61,495 bases of DNA. It comes from Rhizobium chutanense (lineage in GTDB: Bacteria; Pseudomonadota; Alphaproteobacteria; Rhizobiales; Rhizobiaceae). A program made the translations under genes and the position numbers. Where the stretch lies: contig NZ_NWSV01000032.1 in assembly GCF_002531935.1 (NCBI RefSeq), positions 1 to 61,495 on the forward strand. Reading direction: 5' to 3'. The notes under the pieces were generated by a model that was given only the letters and a program-made list of their open reading frames with translations, did not search any database and had not been told where the DNA came from. The first letter of the stretch is position 1. Each line of letters starts with the position of its first letter. Positions 44,869 to 51,899 of the stretch are shown piece by piece.

Positions 44869-46098
44869 TCAGTATGCCGGGTCGCGCCATATCGGGCATG
44901 TCATGCAGTGACCGCCGCCGCGGCCGCGGCCGAGTTCCGAGCCGCGAATGGTGATGACTTCGATGCCCGCCTTGCGAAGAAGCGTGTTGGTATAGGTGTT
45001 GCGATCATAGGCGACGACGACACCCGGCTCGAGGGCGACGACGTTGTTGCCGTCGTCCCATTGCTCGCGCTCGGCCTGGTAGGAATTGCCGCCGGTCTCG
45101 ACGGTCCGCAGCCGAGTCAATCCAAGCGTTTCGCTGACGACCTCGAGCATCGGCCGATTTTCGGGATGGACCTCGAATGTGCCGTCATCATCCTTGGGCC
45201 GCATGCTGTAGCAGCGGATCTGGTCGACGACCTCGGCAAACAGTGTCACGACATCGCGGTCGCAGAAGCTGAAGACGGTATCGAGATGCATCGCCGCGCG
45301 GCTCTTCGGCATCAGGCAGCCTATCACCCTCGTTGCTGCTTTGCTCCTGAACAGCGTCTGCGCCACCTGGCCGACGGCCTGATAAGTCGTACGCTCGCCC
45401 ATGCCGATCAGCACCGTGCCGTTGCCGATCGGCATGACGTCGCCGCCCTCCATCGAAGCATTGGCAAACTGCTGATCCGAATCGCCCCACCAGATCTGGA
45501 AATCTCCATCCTTGAAGGACGGGTGGAATTTGTAGATCGCCCGCTGGATCAAGGTCTCGGCGCGTCTTGCAGGCCAGAACATCGGATTGCATGTCACGCC
45601 ATTATAGATCCAGCAGGACGGATCGCGCTGGAACAGCGTATTGGGAACCGGCGGTATGACGAATTCGGACTCCGCCAGGGCGCTCAGCATCAACGACTTG
45701 GCTTTGACCTCGGGAAGATCGGCGATCGAAATGCCTCCGATCATGTAGGCCGCAAGCTGCATGGCAGGCATCTCGTCAAGCCACGGCCGCACGGCCTCGG
45801 CGATCTGCGAGCCGAGTACATTCGGGGTGATCCGACGGTCCAGCACGAAATCACGCGCCTGCTTGTCGGCAAGCGTCTGGCCAAGCAGATCGTGAAGCTC
45901 GAGAACCTCGACGCCCCTCTCCTGCATCTTCAGGACAAAATCGAAATGATCCTTCTGCGCCTCGTGCACCCAGAGCACATCGTCGAAGAGCAGGCTATGA
46001 CAGTTGCCGGGCGTCAGACGCTGATGAGCCAGGGACGGTTTGCAGACCATCACGGTCCGGAGCTTTCCGACCTCCGAGTGAACACCGAAACCACGCAT
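44869..46098 (-). CDS. arcA: Arginine deiminase ArcA
   Basis: Arginine to citrulline plus ammonia, which also neutralises acid. 409 aa from ATG 46098. Starts GVHSEVGKLRTVMVCKPSLAH; FQRDPSCWIYNGV, MEGGDVMPIG and the C-terminal nucleophile GGHCMTCPI with catalytic Cys are intact. First gene of arcABC (gaps 39 and 1 bp), a gene order reported for R. etli. A FixK-like box with one mismatch is centred about 125 bp upstream. Confidence 0.96.
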   Translation of the reverse strand: MRGFGVHSEVGKLRTVMVCKPSLAHQRLTPGNCHSLLFDDVLWVHEAQKDHFDFVLKMQERGVEVLELHDLLGQTLADKQARDFVLDRRITPNVLGSQIAEAVRPWLDEMPAMQLAAYMIGGISIADLPEVKAKSLMLSALAESEFVIPPVPNTLFQRDPSCWIYNGVTCNPMFWPARRAETLIQRAIYKFHPSFKDGDFQIWWGDSDQQFANASMEGGDVMPIGNGTVLIGMGERTTYQAVGQVAQTLFRSKAATRVIGCLMPKSRAAMHLDTVFSFCDRDVVTLFAEVVDQIRCYSMRPKDDDGTFEVHPENRPMLEVVSETLGLTRLRTVETGGNSYQAEREQWDDGNNVVALEPGVVVAYDRNTYTNTLLRKAGIEVITIRGSELGRGRGGGHCMTCPIWRDPAY

Positions 46099-46187
46099 GA
46101 GGTTCTCCCTGGCTTCTTGTCTCGACTGTTAGGCATGTCTCGCCGACCAAGGGCATGTGCCCCGCGGGCGCCAAACCGATCTGTGCC

Positions 46188-46230
46188 AGGTTAAGTTGAC
46201 GGGTCCGGTGGTGTCATTGATCGCGAGCAA
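46188..46230 (-). promoter_or_regulatory. FixK/FNR-like box of arcABC (one mismatch)
   Basis: TTGAT-CGCG-AGCAA at 46217-46230: nine of ten consensus positions. TAACCT (46193-46188 on the minus strand) is a weak -10 at roughly the spacing expected for a class II site. Confidence 0.55.
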
Positions 46231-46265
46231 TGCTCGACGCATCAAACGACCTGCACATGGCTATA

Positions 46266-46481
46266 TCAGTGACCGATTGCCCGGCCGCCGGCGTGGAACT
46301 CCTCGGCCAGCCACCGCCGCCAATGGGTCGGGTGGACGTCCAGCTTATTGCCGCCTCTTGCATCGACCCAGCCGTCCAATATTCTCTGACACGGAAAGAC
46401 AAGGGCGTGGACGCCTTCGTCGTCGATCACGGCGAGTTCGATATCCTGCGCAAACGGCGCGTCAATGATTGATCGCCACAT
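46266..46481 (-). CDS. Small acidic hypothetical protein
   Basis: 71 aa: starts MWRSIIDAPFAQDIELAVIDD and continues to LDVHPTHWRRW. The W-x-x-I-x-x-AP-F opening and HPTHWR ending look like a compact conserved rhizobial protein that I recognise only as hypothetical. A FixK-type box is centred 109 bp upstream of ATG 46481. The opposite-strand frame in this place is judged a shadow. Confidence 0.6.
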   Translation of the reverse strand: MWRSIIDAPFAQDIELAVIDDEGVHALVFPCQRILDGWVDARGGNKLDVHPTHWRRWLAEEFHAGGRAIGH

Positions 46482-46555
46482 CCTGGCACCTCACAGCAAT
46501 GCTGAGGGCTCGGCGGCTTACCTGAACGCGAGAGGCGGCCGGGCCGGATTGAGCA

Positions 46556-46597
46556 AGCCTAGCCTATCGGCTTGCAACCTTCCTTGATCCTGATCAC
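46556..46597 (-). promoter_or_regulatory. FixK/FNR box between the 71-aa gene and the Crp/FNR gene
   Basis: TTGAT-CCTG-ATCAC at 46584-46597 (nine of ten). On the minus strand TAGGCT (46561-46556) sits at the class II -10 position. It may also affect the divergent crp/fnr-like gene 171 bp away. Confidence 0.6.
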
Positions 46598-46686
46598 TCC
46601 CGAAGACAGGAAATTCGAACCACGGCCGGACGCTGTCTTTTTGAAGCAGGTCCTGTTCCGCCGTCACGGCTGACATCATCGACATC

Positions 46687-46700
46687 ACGTACAATTACGT
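46687..46700. promoter_or_regulatory. Palindrome upstream of the Crp/FNR-like gene
   Basis: ACGTA-CAAT-TACGT, perfect 5-bp arms, about 68 bp before ATG 46768. Possible operator; regulator unknown. Confidence 0.35.
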
Positions 46701-46767
46701 AGTGACCGTCCCCAATTTTCAGTGCCGCTCTTCCTTGTAAGAGTGCAGCGTCACGGGGGGACCAGCA

Positions 46768-47418
46768 ATGTTGACCACGAGCCAGGCTGCCGAACGTTAT
46801 AGACCGGAACCGAACGGCATTAATGCAGGTGAGACCCGACGGCTACCGCCAAGCACTGTTCTATGGGTCCTCCCGGGCCAGGGCATCTATCGCGAAGGCG
46901 AGCGGGCATCATCACTCTACCAGGTCCAGTCCGGTGCAGTGAGGGTCTATCGAATAATGCGGAATGGGCACCGCCACATTCTCTCATTCTACGGAGCGGG
47001 AGAATGGTTCGGCCTGCAGGATGGAGACATCCATGATGATTTCGCGGAGGCGATCTGCGACTCCCAAATTCGGTCCGTTCCGAGAGCCGGCGGGCCGATG
47101 CCGCCGATAAATTTGTTGGATATAGCCTTGTCCAGCCTGGCGATTGCGAATTCGCGGCAGCTTATCGTCGCCCGCCAGGGCGCTCTCGAACGTGTGGCGA
47201 CTTTTGTGCAGGAAATGTCGGCCCGAAATGGCGGCGCCAACGAGTTTGAACTCATGATGTCGCGTACCGATGTTGCCGACTATCTCGGATTGACGGTCGA
47301 ATCGGTGGCGCGCTCATTTACCAAGCTCAGGACGCGCCACATTGTCCAGCTTTTCGGACACGGCCAACGATATGTCCACATCCTCGATCGCAACAGGCTT
47401 GCCGCGCTCAGCACCTGA
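46768..47418 (+). CDS. Crp/FNR-family regulator, FixK-like (no Fe-S cysteines)
   Basis: 216 aa. Cyclic-nucleotide-binding-like beta roll (residues ~30-115: LPGQGIYREGERASSLYQVQSGAVRVYR) then a winged helix (~165-205) with recognition helix TVESVARSFTKL. The E-x-x-x-R pair needed to read TTGA sites in FNR/FixK is present, though the usual Ser before Arg is Ala. The N terminus lacks the FNR cysteine cluster, so it does not sense oxygen directly through Fe-S. Adjacent to arc genes and several TTGAT boxes, it is the obvious local candidate to bind them. Confidence 0.85.
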   Translation: MLTTSQAAERYRPEPNGINAGETRRLPPSTVLWVLPGQGIYREGERASSLYQVQSGAVRVYRIMRNGHRHILSFYGAGEWFGLQDGDIHDDFAEAICDSQIRSVPRAGGPMPPINLLDIALSSLAIANSRQLIVARQGALERVATFVQEMSARNGGANEFELMMSRTDVADYLGLTVESVARSFTKLRTRHIVQLFGHGQRYVHILDRNRLAALST

Positions 47419-47454
47419 AGCAGGCCGCGCGGCACAGGACCCGGAGCACCACGC

Positions 47455-47814
47455 TTATTCGACGTAGAAGGTCAGGTTGCCGTTCCGGGCTCTGGTGACC
47501 CATTCAATATCGTTCGGCGTGAGCTTTTTCGCCTTCAGTTTGCCGACAAGCCATTTATTTGACCGAGCGGCCGCGCGGATGGCCTCGACATCCTTTTCGC
47601 TGCCTTGCGGGGGATGACGGCCTGTCTCCGAAAAGTCGGCAATTCTATAGCTTACGACAGTAAAACGCTTGTCATGATATGTTCGGACCGCTTCCGGCAG
47701 GTTTTCGCTCCAATTCATTCTGCGGTATTCGCGCCGGTTCTGCTGGGCGTCGGCCTGCACCGATACCGTGATCGTCGAGATCGCGATTGCCAGTGCCAAA
47801 GATAGCTTCATCAT
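47455..47814 (-). CDS. Small secreted protein of unknown function
   Basis: 119 aa from ATG 47814 (two consecutive ATGs). Signal peptide LSLALAIAISTITVSVQADA-QQ and a basic mature part ending NGNLTFYVE. Unrecognised family. A symmetric ATTGA-N6-TCAAT site is centred about 41 bp before a predicted start, so it is probably FixK/FNR-regulated. Confidence 0.65.
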   Translation of the reverse strand: MMKLSLALAIAISTITVSVQADAQQNRREYRRMNWSENLPEAVRTYHDKRFTVVSYRIADFSETGRHPPQGSEKDVEAIRAAARSNKWLVGKLKAKKLTPNDIEWVTRARNGNLTFYVE

Positions 47815-47853
47815 GTTGGCTACTCCCGAAAGAAGCATAGGTTCTACACGGTG

Positions 47854-47896
47854 AATCTAGCCGATGTGGCGCAATCAGGCATTGAGCGTAGTCAAT
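47854..47896 (-). promoter_or_regulatory. Symmetric FNR/FixK-like box
   Basis: ATTGA-GCGTAG-TCAAT at 47881-47896, a perfect dyad keeping the TTGA...TCAA core. TAGATT (47859-47854 on the minus strand) is a good -10 at the class II distance, serving the 119-aa secreted protein. Confidence 0.65.
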
Positions 47897-48073
47897 CGCG
47901 ACGGCCCCGCGCAGGGCGATTGGCACAGCAGCCGGCTATGCCGCGGGTCGATCCTGGTGTCGCGGAGAAGGGCCTCCCGGCCGGTCGTTCCGGCGTCATG
48001 TATGATACCGTATTTTACTGCCATCCGAACCCACGACATTTTATCTCTATTGTAATTCATGGAGGGCAAAGCG

Positions 48074-48538
48074 ATGACCGAACCTGCTGCTTCTACCCCG
48101 TCGATGACCAGTGCGGAAGAGCTGCGCAAACGCGCGCTCGAACTGCAACTTCTCGAGATGGAACGCCAAGAGAAGATAATGGCGCGGGAGGCCAAAAAAC
48201 ACTCTGAATTCGTTGAGGATTTCTTCCGCAAGCACATTGGCGATTCCGAACGCACGGTGATCAGGCGCGTCGTGTCGAAAGCCGCTGCGGACGGCAAGTT
48301 CGAGGCCATGATCTACAGTTTTCCCTCGAGTTTTTGCTCCGATAGCGGCCGCGCCATCAACAACGGTTTGCCCGGATGGCAGAACAGCCTGCAGGGAAAG
48401 GCCAAGGAACTCTACGACCTGTTCGAAGAGATCGGCAGGCCGCAGGGCTATGGCCTGAAGGCACTGGTCATCAACTTCCCGGGCGGCATTCCGGGCGATA
48501 TCGGTCTTTTCCTCACCTGGGAAAAACCGGTGGAGTGA
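48074..48538 (+). CDS. Hypothetical protein co-encoded with a CYTH protein
   Basis: 154 aa from ATG 48074. An N-terminal charged helix (residues ~10-50, LRKRALELQLLEMERQEKIMAREAKKH) of coiled-coil type precedes a globular part ending VINFPGGIPGDIGLFLTWEKP. Family not recognised. Its stop is 6 bp before the CYTH start, so it probably works with that enzyme. An ATG 15 bp upstream is also possible. Confidence 0.7.
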   Translation: MTEPAASTPSMTSAEELRKRALELQLLEMERQEKIMAREAKKHSEFVEDFFRKHIGDSERTVIRRVVSKAAADGKFEAMIYSFPSSFCSDSGRAINNGLPGWQNSLQGKAKELYDLFEEIGRPQGYGLKALVINFPGGIPGDIGLFLTWEKPVE

Positions 48539-48544
48539 CCGGGC

Positions 48545-49066
48545 ATGAAGACTGTCGAGATCGAGCGCAAGTTTCTTGTGCGCAGCGACGCTTGGCGCGC
48601 CGGCGCGACAAGCGTGCACATCTTGCGACAAGGCTATCTCGCACGAGGCGCTGCCAGCAGCCTGCGCATTCGCCTGATCGATGACCGGACGGCCCGGCTG
48701 GCGGTGAAGTTCGGTAAACGCGGCCTGACGCGCGAGGAGTTCGAGTACGACATTCCCCTCGCTGAAGCCAAAGAATTGCTGCTTCACGTCCGTGGCACGG
48801 TGCTGGAAAAGACAAGGTACGAGGTTGTCGATCAAGGCAATATCTGGGAGATCGATGTCTTCGGCGGCGCCTATCAGGGTCTGACCATTGCCGAGATCGA
48901 AATGAGAAGCGAGAAGGACCGTCCATCTCTACCCTCCTGGCTCGGCCGCGAGGTAACCGGCGACAAACGTTATTCCAACCGGGCGCTGGCATTCCAGTGC
49001 CCGGCGATTTCGCCCCCATACGGCCTCGCTAATCTTCAACCAGTCTCCAGTCGGCACCCGGGTTGA
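48545..49066 (+). CDS. CYTH-domain protein (inorganic triphosphatase-like)
   Basis: 173 aa. The signature EIERKFLV (E-x-E-x-K) opens the protein, followed by a tunnel-type beta barrel: LRQGYL, SLRIRLIDDRTARLAVKF, KTRYEV, WEIDVF, IAEIEM. Such enzymes hydrolyse tripolyphosphate or other triphosphates with a divalent metal. The 3' end overlaps the convergent DUF2950 gene by 38 bp. A PPK2 kinase lies 8 kb away; a shared polyphosphate theme is only a suggestion. Confidence 0.85.
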   Translation: MKTVEIERKFLVRSDAWRAGATSVHILRQGYLARGAASSLRIRLIDDRTARLAVKFGKRGLTREEFEYDIPLAEAKELLLHVRGTVLEKTRYEVVDQGNIWEIDVFGGAYQGLTIAEIEMRSEKDRPSLPSWLGREVTGDKRYSNRALAFQCPAISPPYGLANLQPVSSRHPG

Positions 49067-49964
49067 ACTCCTTGATCGCCGACGCCAGCCGCTCGGTCTG
49101 ATCACCCAGATCTCGCTGGTAGATGACTCCCATGTTGTTCACCATGAAAGTCTGCACGCCGGTTACCCTGTAGCTTACCGGCCAGGCAATCAGGGCAAAG
49201 CCGCCCGTCATGTTCCCATTGACAATATAGCTCTGCTTGCCGCCGACGACATTGGAGCCTTGCGCCGTCAGGATGCGATAGCGATAGCCGTAGTAACCTT
49301 CTCCCCGCTTCGCATTGCCGAAGGCTGCACTCTCGACGAGACCGCCGGCGGGGCTCTCCTCTTCGAATGCTCCCGGCTCCCAGTACAGGCCGTCCCGTGC
49401 CCCCTTGGTGCTGACGAGCTTCTGCGCGAACTCGTAAACACCGTCGCCATCGCGATCGTCCCGCGCATATTCATACTGGGCGATAAAATAGTCGGTCATC
49501 GTCTGGATGGTCGCCAGTTCATTCCTGCCGACTCTCCGGTTGACGATTTCCTGAAGGCCGATCTTCCTGTCGAAAGCCCATTTGCCGTTCTGGTCGCGAC
49601 TGAGCGGGAAAGGCAGGGGCCACAACTGATCGCCGATCGCGACGACCTTGCGATCGCCGAGATCTTGAAGAATGACCTGCTTGCCGGCGCCCTCGCGTAT
49701 CAACGCATAGGCGATCATCGCCTCATTGCTCGCCTTCAGCTTGGCGGCACTGAGCCCCAAGAGGTTAGCCAAACCGTCGATTTCGCCCGAGGCCAGGACC
49801 TGCTTGAATTGGTCGACGGCGAGTGAGGGACTATCGAAGGCGGGCGGAGTTCCGGCCGCAAACTCTTCAAGATTGCTCTGCTCCTGCGCCACGGAAAGCT
49901 GCGGCACCGTCAAGAAAACCGCCGCACCCAGCATCAATGAAATCAGTCTCGATTCTCGTGTCAT
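49029..49964 (-). CDS. DUF2950 periplasmic protein
   Basis: 311 aa, signal peptide LGAAVFLTVPQLSVA-QE, then the DUF2950 pattern with TPPAFDSPSLAVDQF, DGDGVYEFAQKLVST, YYGYRYRILTAQG and FALIAWPVSYRVTGVQTF. Function unknown; the family is commonly encoded with DUF3300, as here (44-bp gap, same strand). Probably exported and envelope-associated. Confidence 0.85.
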   Translation of the reverse strand: MTRESRLISLMLGAAVFLTVPQLSVAQEQSNLEEFAAGTPPAFDSPSLAVDQFKQVLASGEIDGLANLLGLSAAKLKASNEAMIAYALIREGAGKQVILQDLGDRKVVAIGDQLWPLPFPLSRDQNGKWAFDRKIGLQEIVNRRVGRNELATIQTMTDYFIAQYEYARDDRDGDGVYEFAQKLVSTKGARDGLYWEPGAFEEESPAGGLVESAAFGNAKRGEGYYGYRYRILTAQGSNVVGGKQSYIVNGNMTGGFALIAWPVSYRVTGVQTFMVNNMGVIYQRDLGDQTERLASAIKEFNPGADWRLVED

Positions 49965-50008
49965 CGGCTCGCCTCATAGTTTGGCGTTCAGGAAAGCATC
50001 TGCCAGTT

Positions 50009-51409
50009 TCAGCGGCGGCCGCCGCCGCCACGCCCGCCGCCGCCACGGCCACCACCGCGCCCGCCGCCACCATGCGACACGGGTGGCCGAGACCGCTGCT
50101 GCGTTGCCCGCGGTGCGCCGCGCTGGCCGCCACCCATGCTTTGGCCGCCGCGCTGGGAGTTCACCACCTCGCGGCGCCCCGATTGGACATTTCCGAGCGC
50201 GCTCTGCTGGCGGCCCCGGTTATCGGCTTTAGCGGCCATCTTGGGCTTGCCGGATTTCGGCTTCGCCTTCGGGGCAGCATTGACCTGACGATTGCCTGCG
50301 TTGGCGGGACGGGTGTCGGCGCGTGGCGCGTCTGCGCGTCTGGCCGTGTCGCCCACTGACGTTTTCGGATTGGATTTCAGCCCCTGCGCGGTATTCTTTC
50401 GAACGTCCGCGGCTCGGGCCCCGACATCGCCCCTCGACTGGTTTCGCTCCCTCTGGAGGTTGCCGGCCTGGTTCTTGAGCTGGTTGCGGCTGTCCGTCTG
50501 GAGATTGGAGCGGATCGCCGAGCGATCGAGCTTGTTCAGTTGATCCTTGCCGATGCTCAGCTTGCTGCGATCGACATTCTTCCAGTCGACATCGTTCAAG
50601 TTCATTTTTCCGTTGAAATTGCGGTTGTTGAAGCAATCGTTGCAATCGATGTCGACATCACCGTTCCAGCGCCCGCCCCAAACGCCCCAGTCATCCCAAT
50701 TGACGATCGCAGCCCAGGCGACGCCGGTTACGGCGGCAGCGAAGAAACCGGCTCCGGGATAGTAGTAGTTGTCGTAGGAGTCCGGATAATAGGAGATCGG
50801 CGCGATGTCATAGTTCGGCTCGTACAACATTTCCGGCGCATATTGCGGGATGTAGACCTTCTCCGGGTTCGTGGGCTGGATGATGACGTTGTCGCCCTCG
50901 TTGACGATGGTGACCTTGTCGTCCGTCTTGATGATGTTCTTCGCGATGGCTTCGTCGCGAAGCTGCTGTATTGCGATGAGGACATCCTTCTGCTGATTGG
51001 TCAGCGCGTCTCCGAGCGACTGCGTCCACTCGAGATCGTCGCTCATCATCTTGACGACCTCCGGGTAGTTCAGCAGCGAAATCACACTTCCGTCCCATTC
51101 GCTTTTCGGCTGGAGGCTGGCATTCTTTTTCTTGGCTTCCAGGAAACGGGCCGCCTCGACGACCTGCAGGGGAAACAGCGAAGCCGCCGAGATCGCTGCG
51201 ACGAGATCGTCCGGATAAAGCGCGATACGCGCCACGAGAACCTCGAGCTCGTCGTCGGAGAGCCCGGCCGCTTCCGCGGCCGGCGCCTGCACGGGCTCGG
51301 CCTTGGTGGCCGGCGCCGCCGTCTGCGCGTAAGTCCACGGCACGGGCGGCAGGGAAGAGATTGTTATGGCTGAAAAGCCGGCCAGCAGCCTGAAATATCT
51401 CGCTTTCAT
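50009..51409 (-). CDS. DUF3300 exported protein with Gly/Arg-rich tail
   Basis: 466 aa from ATG 51409. Signal peptide, then the DUF3300 domain (residues ~45-250: LEVLVARIALYPDDLVAAISAASLFPLQVVEAARFL ... YIPQYAPEMLYEPNYDIAPISYYP). The C-terminal ~170 residues are low-complexity and basic, ending in Gly-Gly-Arg repeats, which suggests binding to polyanions such as LPS, RNA or polyphosphate (inference). Operon with DUF2950 downstream and the 101-aa gene upstream (63-bp gap). Confidence 0.85.
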   Translation of the reverse strand: MKARYFRLLAGFSAITISSLPPVPWTYAQTAAPATKAEPVQAPAAEAAGLSDDELEVLVARIALYPDDLVAAISAASLFPLQVVEAARFLEAKKKNASLQPKSEWDGSVISLLNYPEVVKMMSDDLEWTQSLGDALTNQQKDVLIAIQQLRDEAIAKNIIKTDDKVTIVNEGDNVIIQPTNPEKVYIPQYAPEMLYEPNYDIAPISYYPDSYDNYYYPGAGFFAAAVTGVAWAAIVNWDDWGVWGGRWNGDVDIDCNDCFNNRNFNGKMNLNDVDWKNVDRSKLSIGKDQLNKLDRSAIRSNLQTDSRNQLKNQAGNLQRERNQSRGDVGARAADVRKNTAQGLKSNPKTSVGDTARRADAPRADTRPANAGNRQVNAAPKAKPKSGKPKMAAKADNRGRQQSALGNVQSGRREVVNSQRGGQSMGGGQRGAPRATQQRSRPPVSHGGGGRGGGRGGGGRGGGGRR

Positions 51410-51472
51410 CACGCCTCGATCTCCTAAAAGCATGCCGCACAAAGCTGTGCAGCGGTTTTGCGACAACGCTGG

Positions 51473-51778
51473 CTATGGCATCGGATCGGTGGAACGCTTC
51501 AGTGACACGACCTTCGAACGAAGCACTGCATCTCCTATTTCCTCGACGAGCCCCTCGACCAGGCTGCCGTATTCCTGTCGCCGTCCCTCCCGAACGGTGA
51601 CAGGAAGCAAATCTACGTTGGTGAGCGCCTCGATGGCTGCTGCCAGGTCCTGGCACATGCCGTGGAAATTCTCGTCCACGTCGAGAAGCCGTCGTGCCAG
51701 CGCAAGATGCTCGGGCAGATGGACCTCTAGCAGCGCAAGGATGGCCATTTTTTCTGGATCGCCTGCCCCCATATCCAT
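51473..51778 (-). CDS. Small soluble helical protein of unknown function
   Basis: 101 aa from ATG 51778 (MDMGAGDPEKMAIL...). All-helical, acidic, no signal or membrane segment. It is the first gene after a direct-repeat box and a good -10 (TATATT) and probably leads the operon with DUF3300 and DUF2950. Family not recognised. Confidence 0.65.
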   Translation of the reverse strand: MDMGAGDPEKMAILALLEVHLPEHLALARRLLDVDENFHGMCQDLAAAIEALTNVDLLPVTVREGRRQEYGSLVEGLVEEIGDAVLRSKVVSLKRSTDPMP

Positions 51779-51812
51779 CCCGCTCTTTGTCTTCGTGCAA
51801 AGCAGAGGAATT

Positions 51813-51858
51813 AATATATTGCATCAAGCTTATTTAGAGATGTAACATACAAGAAGCT
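51813..51858 (-). promoter_or_regulatory. Direct-repeat box and -10, copy 3 (before 101-aa/DUF3300/DUF2950)
   Basis: On the minus strand AGCTTCTTGTATGTTACA (51858-51841) is a degenerate copy of the box (12 of 18 identities to copy 2). A -10 TATATT (51818-51813) is at the same 23-nt spacing as in the other copies when aligned on the second half-site. The box lies 41 bp upstream of the divergent winged-helix paralog B. Confidence 0.5.
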
Positions 51859-51899
51859 ACGGTCGTGGGCATGGCGGCTGGCTTCATCGGGGGGCGGCG

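Noticed and set aside
43768..46194. 808-aa open frame opposite arcA and arcB
   Set aside because: Covers two well-conserved enzymes on the other strand; composition of an antisense frame.
46230..46472. 80-aa plus-strand frame over the 71-aa minus-strand gene
   Set aside because: The minus-strand protein has a more plausible composition and an upstream FixK-type promoter.
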